Under the pieces are notes generated by a model that was not told the origin of the DNA, did no database searches, and was given only the letters and a program-made list of their open reading frames with translations. Of a stretch of DNA of 64,000 nucleotides, positions 9,482-18,479 are shown one piece after another. The stretch is taken from NCBI GenBank assembly GCA_963797765.1, contig CAWCQU010000003.1:1240001-1304000 (forward strand), given 5' to 3'. Both the position numbers and the translations under genes were made by a program. Position 1 is the stretch's first letter. Each line of letters starts with the position of its first letter. The DNA comes from JBGPTK01 sp963797765. GTDB lineage: Bacteria; Acidobacteriota; Terriglobia; Acidiferrales; UBA7541.

Positions 9482-9912
9482 ATCAGCGCTACTGGAGAAT
9501 GGCTTACCGCTATTACACAAGGCTTGGCCGCCCGCTTCCACGCAAGCTTCAGGACGTGCCCGAAATCAATTTGTTGGCGGCCGTCAAATACCTGCCCACT
9601 CGTCCCGCGGGATGCCTCACACTGCTGCTCAACGGCCCCGTGCCGGAGGATTTTTCTCCGAATCAGGAGTTCGGATGGCGCGGGCTTCGCGCGGTACAGT
9701 TTGACGTGCAGGCGGTTCCCGGCAAGCAGGACGCCATGTTTCAGGATCCCAACGCCATCGTCTTGGCCCGAAAAATGGCCGTCTGCATGGAAGAAGCCGC
9801 TGCTCAAGCCAGCGCGTCGGCGCAGGCCGCAGCAAGCGAAGCGAAAGCGAGAGAACCTTCGACGCCAGTGCTTGATTCGATTCCTTCCGGCGAGTTCCAT
9901 CAGATCCACTAG
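9376..9912 (+). CDS. C-terminal part of the NRPS thioesterase, separated by a -1 frameshift
   Basis: This frame continues the alpha/beta-hydrolase thioesterase of the preceding NRPS. It gives the lid and core region (FKERIVHVARHGR, KVNQRYWRMAYRYYTRL) and the final strand plus loop WRGLRAVQFDVQAVPG, followed by a helix rich in Ala. The frame change lies between about 9340 and 9370 and is what loss of one base would produce. In this family the catalytic His normally follows the VPG loop (as in VPGDH); here the loop reads VPGKQDAM, with Gln (CAG, 9727-9729) where His is expected. It is unlikely to be an independent gene: no ribosome-binding site was found and it covers only half a domain. Confidence 0.75.
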   Translation: MLAHLSQLGTLGFKERIVHVARHGRNAVAKVRDKVNQRYWRMAYRYYTRLGRPLPRKLQDVPEINLLAAVKYLPTRPAGCLTLLLNGPVPEDFSPNQEFGWRGLRAVQFDVQAVPGKQDAMFQDPNAIVLARKMAVCMEEAAAQASASAQAAASEAKAREPSTPVLDSIPSGEFHQIH

Positions 9913-10071
9913 AGCGCCTGCGGCTATACTTCCTCACCGGTTCTGCTGACGCCCACTTCACGGGATCGTTTCTGATGGGAGATCGTTTCGCCGGCCGATC
10001 ATGATACCGGTCCTCAATTTCGTTTTTCCTTTACCCGCGGATCAAGTCCCCCGCAGCGGAATTGCCGCGCG

Positions 10072-10770
10072 ATGATTTCAGCGATCCTTCCCGAGGGTGT
10101 CGCCTTTTCCGAAAGCACCGGCGAACTTGAAAATGCAATGCTGCTCGCCGAAGAGTCGGCCGAGCTCGGCCGCGTTTCGGAAAAACGCCGCCGCGAATAT
10201 TCCATCTCTAGAACCTGCGCTCGCCGGGCACTGGCGAAACTCGGAGTCGTTTCCGTGCCGATCTTGTCCGGCACGCATCGCGAGCCGCTGTGGCCGCCTG
10301 GAATCGTGGGAAGCATCACCCATTGCAGCGGTTACTGCGCAGTGGCTGTGGCGCGAAGCGAATTGTTCGCAAGTATCGGTATCGATGCCGAAATCCATGC
10401 CGAATTGCCGCAGGATGTTCTCCGTACGATTGCGTTTGAAGAGGAACTTGAATGGATGCGTGCGCTACCCCCAACCGGCATTCATTGGGACCGCCTGCTC
10501 TTCAGCGCAAAGGAAAGTATCTACAAAGCGTGGTACCCCGTCACAAAAAGCTGGCTAGGATTCAAGGATGCGCTCGTAACCGTAAAGCCCAAATCGGCTA
10601 TTTTTCACGCCCACGTGCTCGTTCCCGCGCCAATCCGCGACGGCCCATCACTTTCCATAATCGAAGGACGATACCTGGTGGAGAACGGCCTGGTGATCAC
10701 AGCAATTTGTCTGAGTGCTGAAGGTTCGCCTGTCATTCCCAGCACGGCGGGAAATCCGGGAGGATTGTGA
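10072..10770 (+). CDS. 4'-phosphopantetheinyl transferase, EntD/Sfp type
   Basis: 232-aa Sfp-superfamily transferase that moves phosphopantetheine from CoA to the carrier-domain Ser and so activates the two NRPS carrier domains next door. The start MISAILPEGVAFSE is typical of the EntD-like branch and supports ATG at 10072. Motifs: PPGIVGSITHC (about 75-85), the metal-binding GIDAE with D105 and E107, and FSAKESIYKAW with K147/E148. It lies 159 bp after the thioesterase fragment on the same strand and closes the NRPS cluster. The last ~15 residues (after AEGSP) are not part of the usual domain. Confidence 0.92.
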   Translation: MISAILPEGVAFSESTGELENAMLLAEESAELGRVSEKRRREYSISRTCARRALAKLGVVSVPILSGTHREPLWPPGIVGSITHCSGYCAVAVARSELFASIGIDAEIHAELPQDVLRTIAFEEELEWMRALPPTGIHWDRLLFSAKESIYKAWYPVTKSWLGFKDALVTVKPKSAIFHAHVLVPAPIRDGPSLSIIEGRYLVENGLVITAICLSAEGSPVIPSTAGNPGGL

Positions 10771-10865
10771 ATTCCTGAGACCCGGTTAGATCATTCCTCC
10801 CTGATATCGATCACTTCCGTAACTCGGGGATCGCAAGGCTGCGGCTCATTCGCCTTTCCCGAGGC

Positions 10866-10898
10866 AAAAAAAAGGCGCCCGTCGGAGCGAGCGCCTTT
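10866..10898 (-). terminator. Rho-independent terminator of the secreted-protein gene
   Basis: Read on the minus strand, AAAGGCGC (10898-10891) pairs with GCGCCTTT (10878-10871) across a 12-base loop and is followed by a run of T (10873-10866). It lies 23 bp downstream of the stop of the minus-strand gene ending at 10921, the right place and orientation to end its transcript. Confidence 0.8.
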
Positions 10899-10920
10899 CT
10901 TCTGCCGGGTAAAGTCCAGT

Positions 10921-12171
10921 CTAAGGATGCGGACAAGGTGTAAACGGTGAAGTGAGGAACGTAGTGTCCGGATAGCTGTACGCGCCACCAATTGCATCCG
11001 ACGGGCTTTTGCCTTCGAACCATTGCAGCAGCCCTTCTACCTGCGGATGATAGAGGAACCCGTGGAGCGTCACTGGGAAGAAATCGGGCGTGAACGCCTC
11101 GATTATGTCCCCCGTTTCCAGATTGTTCTGACAAGCCCCCGGCGGGAACCCAGGCAATTGATAGTTCGGGGTCTCGTTATTGATAAATGGATCGTTCACA
11201 GCTTCGGCGATCTCATGGCTCACGGCGTTAACGTCCGCGAAAACAGTCGGATCTCCGAAAATGAAATTAGCCAGATTGGCATCGAGCGAGGTGGAGAACG
11301 CGATCACCTGCACGAAAATCTTGTTTCCCACCTGATTGGTTTCGAACGCGGTGTGGAAGCCGCCGATGCAGCAGTCCACGGGGTTGTTCTGGAAGAAATC
11401 TCCATAGACGGCGTTCCGCGTCAGGAAAATCGGAAATGTATCGACGGTGATCCCCTCGGTCTGCACCAGCGTATTCAATTGTGACACGATGAAGTTGATG
11501 TCGATCAAAGTGCCAATCGTTCCGTCAGGGGTCTGAAACACGATCGAAGATCCCACTGGCACTTCGATCGTCACCGGAATCAGCGTGGTCGGTCTGCTCA
11601 GGATTGTGTGCCAGGCGTCGTCGTGGTCGTGGTCACCATCATGATCGCTGTCACCATCGTGGTTGATAATGTTCCAGAATTCAGCTCGCTGGATCGCATC
11701 CTGAAACTGCGTGTGCCCCGTGGTGTAATCGGACCTCCGGAAATTGGGGGAGTCCTTGAACTGATCGCTGATCACGGTTGTGTCGATGGTAATGTTGTTT
11801 CCATTCTGGTCGACGAATTCGTCAAAGAAAAACGACATGGGAATGTAAGTCACCGGGATAATGGTCGTCCCGCCCCGATGCGGCCGGCCTCCCATCATCG
11901 TGTAGGGATAATTTACGCCGTCAAATGTGAAAGATTTGCTGAAATTCGGAATCGAAACGATCCGCTCCGGCTGATTTTTGGTAGCGGAATTCGTTCCTCC
12001 CGACATTTGATTCGATGCAGTGTGCTTCGGCGACGTATTCAGGCTCTGAAAAAAGCTGGGGCTTACCTGTACGGGCAGCCGTGTGTTCACTGATTTGCGG
12101 ATCTGCGCGGAGACATTGCTGCTAATTAGGCTGAGCGCAAGTAGAGTTACACTTGCAAGAAGTTTTCTCAT
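10921..12171 (-). CDS. Uncharacterised secreted protein with HExxE motif and a His/Asp-rich insertion
   Basis: 416-aa protein of unknown function. The open frame begins at 12183, but ATG at 12171 is preferred because AAAGG at 12184-12188 is adjacent to the first ATG and 12 bases from the second. It gives a clean signal peptide (MRKLLASVTLLALSLISSNVSA). The mature part is Asn/Phe-rich. An unusual run of alternating His, Asp and Gly lies at about 171-188 (NHDGDSDHDG, HDHDDAWH). A VSHEIAEAVNDP segment at about 317-328 resembles a zinc-binding HExxE helix, so a metal-dependent hydrolase is possible but unproven; no third ligand was identified. Several Cys late in the protein (CCIGG, GACQ, PCPHP) suggest disulfides outside the cytoplasm. 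It stands alone with its own terminator. Confidence 0.8.
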   Translation of the reverse strand: MRKLLASVTLLALSLISSNVSAQIRKSVNTRLPVQVSPSFFQSLNTSPKHTASNQMSGGTNSATKNQPERIVSIPNFSKSFTFDGVNYPYTMMGGRPHRGGTTIIPVTYIPMSFFFDEFVDQNGNNITIDTTVISDQFKDSPNFRRSDYTTGHTQFQDAIQRAEFWNIINHDGDSDHDGDHDHDDAWHTILSRPTTLIPVTIEVPVGSSIVFQTPDGTIGTLIDINFIVSQLNTLVQTEGITVDTFPIFLTRNAVYGDFFQNNPVDCCIGGFHTAFETNQVGNKIFVQVIAFSTSLDANLANFIFGDPTVFADVNAVSHEIAEAVNDPFINNETPNYQLPGFPPGACQNNLETGDIIEAFTPDFFPVTLHGFLYHPQVEGLLQWFEGKSPSDAIGGAYSYPDTTFLTSPFTPCPHP

Positions 12172-12406
12172 TCTTGGTCGCATCCTTTAAATTGAAATGA
12201 ATTTCCACCCCGGGGGACGGCGGGTACTCTGCCCCAGTCAGGAACTAAAGTCAATTTGTTTGCGGTAAAATTATTGTAAATTCGAGGCATCGAAAGCCAA
12301 AAAAAGATTCGTCCCAGAAATGGACAATATTATTCCGAAAAGCGGCGAAGAAAATGTGACTGGGGTTATGGTAGTTCTAGCCGCTCCATTCCCATCCCGA
12401 GCTCGT

Positions 12407-14086
12407 TCATCCGCTTTCGCTCTCCGAATAGGAAGGAACCCATTGCGTTTCCCTTACTCTCGTGCGCAGTTCTTCCTCGCTCGTCCTCGGCGCAAGTCCC
12501 GACCGCTGCGCTTCCAATCCCACCGCGACCGCGATTTCCACCGCAACTTGCCTGATGTCTGCGATCGCCGGCAGAAGCGGAGCGGCCGGATCCTTCAACG
12601 CGGGAGAACTGTCTCCCAATACCCGCCCGGCAGCCAGAAACATTGCATCCGTCGCTCTTCGGGCTCGCGATGCCACCAACCCCAGTCCCATTGCCGGGAA
12701 GACATAAACGTTGTTGCACTGTGCGATTGGAATTTTTCTGCCTTCAAAGTTCACTGGAGCGTAGGGCGAGCCCGTCGCGATAATTGCCTGACCGTCCGTC
12801 CAACGGATTAAATCTTCGGGCGTTGCTTCCGATTTCACGGTCGGGTTAGACAACGGGAAAATAATGGGCCGCGCGCATTTGCTCGCCATCTCTCGCACGA
12901 TGGATTCGGTGAAGGCGCCACCGGCCGTGGACAGGCCGATCAGAATTGTCGCTTCCACCTTTCGAATTACTTCATCGAGCTGGATTTTGCCGCGGCCGGT
13001 CCGTCTCCAGCCAGCCAGTCGTTCCGAAGGTTGCGAATAGACACGCTGCTCCGCCGTCAGATCGGTTCGCGAAGTCTCGAACAGTCCATCTTTGTCTACA
13101 ATCCAGAATCGGCTCCTGGCTTCCTGTTCGGAAAGCCCTTCGCGAATCATCGCCGCGCACAAGTAATCCGCCACGCCAATTCCCGCTGATCCTCCTCCCA
13201 GGAAAACAATCTGCTGATCCTTTAAGCTTTTTCCGGCCACCTTCACGGCTCCAACAATCGCGCCCAGCACCACCGCCGCGGTTCCTTGAATATCGTCATT
13301 GAACGTAAGCAACTGATCTTGATAGCGATCGAGCAGCGGCCGCGCGTGCGGAGTCGCGAAATCTTCCCATTGCAGGCATACTTCCGGAAGTTCTTGTTTC
13401 ACCGCCTGCACAAATTGATCGATGAAATCGAAATATTCCTGCCCGCCGATGCGCTCGTGCGGCCAGCCAAGATAGGCGGGATCCCGCAGCCGTTCCTCGT
13501 TGTTGGTTCCCACATCCAGCACGATCGGCAAGGTTCGCGCCGGACGTATCCCGCCGATCAGCGTGTACAAGGAAAGTTTCCCGATCGGAATACTCAAGCC
13601 GCCCGCGCCTTGGTCGCCGATCCCCAGAATCCGTTCTCCGTCCGTCACCACGATCACGTCCACTTCTTCATGAGGGCGATTCTGCAAAAGCGCGGGAATG
13701 CAATCGCGCAGCGGATACGAAATGAAAATTCCGCGCGGCCGCCGGTAAATGTGGCTGAACTGCTCGCAGCCCTGCGCCACCACCGGCGTATAAACGATCG
13801 GAGTCATCTCTTCGATGTGGTCCAGCAGCAACCGGTAGAACAACACTTCATTGTTATCCTGCAGGGCGCGCAAATAGATGTGCCGCTCCAAGTCGTCCTC
13901 TTTTCTCCGGTAGGCTACATAAGCGCGTTCCACTTGCTCTTCCAGCGTCTCCACATGCGGCGGCAGCAATCCATGCAACCCCAACTTATCGCGCTCTTCA
14001 TGCGTAAACGCCGTCCCCTTATTCAGCGTCTGCATGTTCAGCAGATCCATCCCTCGAACTCCGCGCTGTTTGCCAGTCTCGCCCAT
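12407..14086 (-). CDS. maeA: NAD-dependent malic enzyme (SfcA/MaeA type)
   Basis: 559-aa malate dehydrogenase (oxaloacetate-decarboxylating), converting malate to pyruvate and CO2 in the cytosol. It is of the long form, with the N-terminal malic signature HIEEMTPIVYTPVVAQGCEQ (first part MTPIVYTPVVAQ at about 93-104), the catalytic region VVTDGERILGIGDQG, the metal-binding FNDDIQGTAAV (about 263-273) and the NAD-binding FLGGGSAGIG (about 294-303). Length matches the E. coli SfcA family. ATG at 14086 has a GAGG Shine-Dalgarno seven bases upstream. It begins 20 bp after the stop of the upstream serine hydrolase gene and may share its transcript. Confidence 0.95.
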   Translation of the reverse strand: MGETGKQRGVRGMDLLNMQTLNKGTAFTHEERDKLGLHGLLPPHVETLEEQVERAYVAYRRKEDDLERHIYLRALQDNNEVLFYRLLLDHIEEMTPIVYTPVVAQGCEQFSHIYRRPRGIFISYPLRDCIPALLQNRPHEEVDVIVVTDGERILGIGDQGAGGLSIPIGKLSLYTLIGGIRPARTLPIVLDVGTNNEERLRDPAYLGWPHERIGGQEYFDFIDQFVQAVKQELPEVCLQWEDFATPHARPLLDRYQDQLLTFNDDIQGTAAVVLGAIVGAVKVAGKSLKDQQIVFLGGGSAGIGVADYLCAAMIREGLSEQEARSRFWIVDKDGLFETSRTDLTAEQRVYSQPSERLAGWRRTGRGKIQLDEVIRKVEATILIGLSTAGGAFTESIVREMASKCARPIIFPLSNPTVKSEATPEDLIRWTDGQAIIATGSPYAPVNFEGRKIPIAQCNNVYVFPAMGLGLVASRARRATDAMFLAAGRVLGDSSPALKDPAAPLLPAIADIRQVAVEIAVAVGLEAQRSGLAPRTSEEELRTRVRETQWVPSYSESESG

Positions 14087-14106
14087 CTCTTGACCTCATT
14101 CCTTCT

Positions 14107-15831
14107 CTAAGCCGTCATTACCCTCCACAGATCTTCGCCCGACAATTTCACGCGCATCGCTTTGCCGTTCACGATATCCATGAAACGAATCCATTCCGGG
14201 CTGTGCTCCTCGTCCCGAAGATAGAAAATTCCTCCATCTCCCGGCTCCAGCGGCGTCTCGCCATCGATCATCAATTTTCCCTTTCGCGTAACGATGTGAA
14301 GGCTGCCAATCCAGGCACTTTCATTCCGGTAATGTCCCACGTAACTATTCCATTCCTTCGGAGCCTCAAAAGTCTTCGGGCCTGTGTATTTCGAATTCGT
14401 GAACCATTCGCTTCCCCATCCGGCCTCCACTACCGCGCTTTTCAGGTCCTTCTCGTCCGCGCGGCCAAAGATCAGCGCATACCGGTCCCAATCCCTGTTC
14501 ATCACCAAAAACGCATCTGCCCCGCGGCTTTCCAGCGCAATGCGATTCCCTTCGCGCACCAAATACAATTTCTGCCCGTCGGCCACAATTTCGAATTTGC
14601 GTCCGCCTTGCGAGTGATAATCTCCAGGGTAATCGCTGGCATTTTCCACCCGTTCGGGCGGTTTCAAAGCGGGCGGCGCCGGAAAGGATTGACTCTGCCG
14701 TTGCGCACGCATCAATTGAATGGCAAGTTGCGCCACCGGATTGGGCCGGTATCCCTGCATTGCGTTGATCGAAGCAAATGCGCCCACTCCGTCATCGATA
14801 TCCACTTGCATCGCCGACGCAAATGACACCATGCCGCCGGTGTGTCTCAATATGGTGTGCCCTTCCAAAGTGTCTACTGCAATTCCGTAACCATAGCTCG
14901 CCGTCGGCCCAAATTCTTCCGCTTTAATGTGCGCCTTCGAAAAAAGACCAAAACTCTCTTCCGTAAGCAACTTCCCTTTCGGCCCGTTCCCGCGATTCGC
15001 AATCATTTGAATATATAAACCCATGTCACGCGGGGTGGACGCGATGCATCCCGCCGCGTCGGTCATAATAATTGCCGGCGCTTCGGCCAGCCTTCCCTCG
15101 CGCGGATAAGGCCGGTCTCCCAAAAACGCTTCATAGTTTTTCGCGGTCTTGCCGCAAATATCCAGCGAAATCACCGGTTCGGTCTGCGTCATGCCCAGCG
15201 GATTCAGCACCCGCCCACGAATCACCTCGGGCAGAGTTCGCCCGTCCAGCGTCCACAACAAATGCCCCAACGTCGTGAATACCATATTGTTGTAATGAAA
15301 ATATTGTCCGGGCGCATAAGCCGCGCGATGTTTTGCCGCTGGATCGGAAAGAAAAACCGGAGGAATCCCCGGCAGGCCTGTGGTGTGGGTCAACATATGA
15401 TGCGTGGTGATAGGGGCAAACGGCGATTCGACCCTCCACCACGGCAAATATTCAGTCACCGGTTTGTGAAGATCGAGCTTCCCTTCCTGGCTTAGTTGCA
15501 AAATACAATTGGCGATAAACGATTTGCTGATCGAACCAATCTCGAATAGATCCTCGGCCTTCACCGCCGTCTTCAATTCCAAATCATTGAACCCATACGT
15601 AGCCACGCGCTGCACACCGTCACGATCCGCCATCACCAAAGTCATGCCCGGAGCGTTCATGTTGCGCATGTATTGCTCGACAAAATGATCCAGCTCAGCA
15701 TACGCACTCATGTACTTGGCCGATTCCGATTGTCCGCGCGCCTCCAGCACAAAAAACCGGCTGGCGGCAGCCACCGCCGCCGTCTGAGCGCCGAGCGTCA
15801 CAAATTTCCTGCGTGTAATCGCGAAAGCCAT
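14107..15831 (-). CDS. Tat-exported serine beta-lactamase-like hydrolase (class C/AmpC fold)
   Basis: 574-aa penicillin-binding-protein-like serine hydrolase. The frame is open to 16026, but ATG at 15831 is chosen: AGGAGAGG lies five bases upstream, and the new N-terminus carries a twin-arginine signal (TRRKFVTLG at 6-14) followed by an Ala-rich hydrophobic stretch. The catalytic SxxK is SISK (100-103) in FEIGSISKSF, and the YxN motif is YNN within YFHYNNM. A C-terminal lipocalin-like extension (roughly from 370 on) with YPGDYHSQGGRKFEIV and YVGHYRNES resembles those of esterase or D-aminopeptidase relatives in this fold. The substrate is not readable: peptidase, esterase and beta-lactamase activities all occur in the family. 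Divergent from the ADOP permease. Confidence 0.88.
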   Translation of the reverse strand: MAFAITRRKFVTLGAQTAAVAAASRFFVLEARGQSESAKYMSAYAELDHFVEQYMRNMNAPGMTLVMADRDGVQRVATYGFNDLELKTAVKAEDLFEIGSISKSFIANCILQLSQEGKLDLHKPVTEYLPWWRVESPFAPITTHHMLTHTTGLPGIPPVFLSDPAAKHRAAYAPGQYFHYNNMVFTTLGHLLWTLDGRTLPEVIRGRVLNPLGMTQTEPVISLDICGKTAKNYEAFLGDRPYPREGRLAEAPAIIMTDAAGCIASTPRDMGLYIQMIANRGNGPKGKLLTEESFGLFSKAHIKAEEFGPTASYGYGIAVDTLEGHTILRHTGGMVSFASAMQVDIDDGVGAFASINAMQGYRPNPVAQLAIQLMRAQRQSQSFPAPPALKPPERVENASDYPGDYHSQGGRKFEIVADGQKLYLVREGNRIALESRGADAFLVMNRDWDRYALIFGRADEKDLKSAVVEAGWGSEWFTNSKYTGPKTFEAPKEWNSYVGHYRNESAWIGSLHIVTRKGKLMIDGETPLEPGDGGIFYLRDEEHSPEWIRFMDIVNGKAMRVKLSGEDLWRVMTA

Positions 15832-15920
15832 TTTTCCTCTCCTCGCCCAGAATGCCGGAGCGTACCACCCAAGCCGCCCAATTCGAAATCCAATCTCCTC
15901 CTCACCTATTTCCTTCGGCG

Positions 15921-15939
15921 TTCTCAGCGCCTCTGCGGT
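15921..15939. repeat. Copy of a dispersed ACCGCAGAGGCGC repeat (minus orientation)
   Basis: The reverse complement reads ACCGCAGAGGCGCTGAGAA. It shares the ACCGCAGAGGCGC core with a longer copy at 27187-27230. It sits in the divergent intergenic region between the serine hydrolase and the ADOP permease. Confidence 0.55.
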
Positions 15940-16008
15940 AGAAAAGTCCTCCACGAGCACGCCAGAATCACATCCACAATTCCCCTGTGTTACGATGTCC
16001 CCGCGATT

Positions 16009-18477
16009 ATGAACGTCCTGGCTCAAGACCTCCGTTACGCCCTCCGCACCTTCGCCAAAAATCCGGGGTTCGCGCTCGCCGCAATCCTTTCACTGGCCAT
16101 CGGCATTGGCGCAAACACGTCTATCTTCAGCGTAGCCAACGCGCTGTTGCTCCATCCTTTGCCTTACAAAGATGCTGATCGCCTCGCGATTCTCTGGAAT
16201 CGCTCCCCGGGCCTCAACATCACCGAGGACTGGTTCTCCACTGCGCAATATTTCGACATCAAGAACGGCCACAGTGGATTTGAACAAGTCGCCATCGCCA
16301 TTGGCGGAAATTACAATCTCACCGGCGCTGGTGATCCCGAGCGAGTCGGAACCATTCGCGTATCGTCGAATCTTCTTCCCATGCTCGGAGTCCGCGCCGC
16401 CCAAGGCCGCCTTTTCGTTCCCGATGAAGATTTGCCCGGCCGCCCCGCGACCGCGCTGCTCAGTTATGGCATGTGGGCTCGTCATTACGGCAGCGACCCG
16501 CATATTCTCGGCAAGTCGATCACGGTGAATGGACTTCCCTACCAGGTGGTTGGAATTCTTCCGCAAACTTTTTCGCTGCCGCGCGAAGTCCTGCCTACTC
16601 TCGGCGGCGCCGAACAGGGTGAAATTTTTCTGCCGCTTCCCCTGGCGCCGGCTGCCGCCGGCAATCGAACGCAAGAAGATTACAACATCATGGGCAAGCT
16701 CAAGGCTGGCGTGTCACTTTCGCAGGCACAAGCGGAAATGGATACGATCACCGCCCGCCTGCGCCACGATTATCCCGAAGCGTATCCGCCGAATGGCGGT
16801 CTCACGTTCAGTATTGTTCCGCTCGCCGATCAGGTGGTCGGCGACGTTCGCCGTTCGCTCTTTATTCTGCTCGGCTCGGTGGGATTCGTTCTGTTAATTG
16901 CGTGCGCGAATGTCGCCAATCTCCAGTTATCCCGGGCCGTTTCGCGTCAGGGAGAAATCGGCGTGCGCATGGCTCTCGGGGCCAGCCGCTCCCGAATCGT
17001 CCGCCAGTTACTTACCGAAAATATCCTTCTGGCTTTATGTGGCGGCGCGCTGGGAATTTTAATTTGCTTCGCGAGTATTCACTGGATTCACATCCTGGGC
17101 ACTCGCAGCATTCCGCGACTGCAGGAAATCGGCATCGACGGGCGCGTGCTCTTTTTCACTTTCCTGATATCCGTCTTCTCGGGACTCCTCTTCGGCCTCG
17201 TCCCGGCGTTGCGCGTTTCGCGTCTCGATCTTTACTCGACGCTGAAAGACGCAAGCCGCGGGTCGGCAGGCGCCAGCGCGATGTGGGGCCGCGGCAATAA
17301 CCTTCGGCGGCTCCTGGTAATTTCAGAACTCGCTCTGTCAGTGGTATTGCTGATTGGCGCGGGCTTGCTGATCCGCAGCTTCGCTCGATTGCAAAACGTT
17401 CCGCCCGGTTTCAATCCCGGCAATGTCCTTACGTTTGAGCTGACCATGACCGGTCAGAAATATTCGAATTCAGTGGCGATTTTGAACACCTACCGGCAGC
17501 TGTGGGACAGTCTCGAACGTTTACCTGGCGTCACCGCTTCCGGCGGCATCACTTCCCTTCCGCTCAGCAACGCGCCGGCTTGGACGCCGATTACCATCGA
17601 GGGCCGCGTTCCGCCGCCCGGCGAAAAATTTATCAACGCGGATGCTCGCATCGTCAGCGGGCATTATTTTCAGTCGATGGAAATTCCGCTGCGCCGCGGA
17701 CGTTTTTTCAACGAAAGCGATGACGGCAAAGGCCAGCAGGTCATAATTATCGACGAACGATTGGCTCGCGAGTTTTGGCCCAATGAAGATCCTATCGGCA
17801 AGCGCATCCATCTGGTTGACATGAAATCGTCCGAACCGTGGCTTAGCATCGTCGGCGTCGTCGGCCGCGTGAAACACGAATCGCTCGATTCCGATCCCAG
17901 GATCGCTTTCTACGTTCCCCAGTCTCAATATGCCACGCGCGGGATGACGGTAGTGCTTCGCAGCCGCAGCGATCCTTCATCTCTCACCGCCGCGGCGAAA
18001 GGCGAACTGCGCGCGCTCGATCCCGATCTTCCCATGTTTTCCGTGCGAACCATGGCGCAGCGCATTGATGATTCGCTGGCGCGCCGCCGTTTTTCGATGC
18101 TCATGCTGGGCGTCTTCGCGGCTCTCGCGCTGGCGCTTGCGGCAATCGGAATTTATGGCGTAATGTCGTATTTGGTCACGCAAGGCACGCGCGAAATCGG
18201 AATTCGAATCGCTCTCGGCGCGACTCCCCAGCACATCCTCGCTCTCGTGGTCCGCCAAGGCATGACGCTTGCTCTATCGGGTGTAGCGATCGGATTAGCC
18301 GGCGCATTTCTTCTGACTCGCCTGATGCGAAGCCTGTTGTTCGGGGTCAACGCCACTGACCCGCTTACGTTCGCCGCCATTTCGGCGCTTCTTACTCTCG
18401 TGGCCTTGCTCGCCAGTTACATCCCTGCTCAACGCGCGTCGCAGGTCGATCCCATGATTTCCCTTCGCTGCGAATAA
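16009..18477 (+). CDS. MacB/FtsX-like ABC permease of the ADOP type
   Basis: 822-aa membrane protein with the duplicated FtsX/MacB_PCD architecture seen in acidobacterial orphan permeases: an N-terminal amphipathic start (MNVLAQDLRYALRTFAKNPG), TM1 with LSLAIGIGANTSIFSVANALLL, a large periplasmic domain, an FtsX core with GEIGVRMALGASRSRIVRQLLTEN (about 317-340, quoted only in part: IGVRMALGA), then a second TM-periplasmic-FtsX unit ending with REIGIRIALGATPQHI (IGIRIALGA). ATG at 16009 is chosen because it gives this hallmark N-terminus; the frame stays open to 15673 but the extension has no family features. No ATPase gene is adjacent, as is usual for this group. Role: likely efflux or envelope remodelling; the substrate is unknown. 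Confidence 0.92.
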   Translation: MNVLAQDLRYALRTFAKNPGFALAAILSLAIGIGANTSIFSVANALLLHPLPYKDADRLAILWNRSPGLNITEDWFSTAQYFDIKNGHSGFEQVAIAIGGNYNLTGAGDPERVGTIRVSSNLLPMLGVRAAQGRLFVPDEDLPGRPATALLSYGMWARHYGSDPHILGKSITVNGLPYQVVGILPQTFSLPREVLPTLGGAEQGEIFLPLPLAPAAAGNRTQEDYNIMGKLKAGVSLSQAQAEMDTITARLRHDYPEAYPPNGGLTFSIVPLADQVVGDVRRSLFILLGSVGFVLLIACANVANLQLSRAVSRQGEIGVRMALGASRSRIVRQLLTENILLALCGGALGILICFASIHWIHILGTRSIPRLQEIGIDGRVLFFTFLISVFSGLLFGLVPALRVSRLDLYSTLKDASRGSAGASAMWGRGNNLRRLLVISELALSVVLLIGAGLLIRSFARLQNVPPGFNPGNVLTFELTMTGQKYSNSVAILNTYRQLWDSLERLPGVTASGGITSLPLSNAPAWTPITIEGRVPPPGEKFINADARIVSGHYFQSMEIPLRRGRFFNESDDGKGQQVIIIDERLAREFWPNEDPIGKRIHLVDMKSSEPWLSIVGVVGRVKHESLDSDPRIAFYVPQSQYATRGMTVVLRSRSDPSSLTAAAKGELRALDPDLPMFSVRTMAQRIDDSLARRRFSMLMLGVFAALALALAAIGIYGVMSYLVTQGTREIGIRIALGATPQHILALVVRQGMTLALSGVAIGLAGAFLLTRLMRSLLFGVNATDPLTFAAISALLTLVALLASYIPAQRASQVDPMISLRCE

Positions 18478-18479
18478 AA

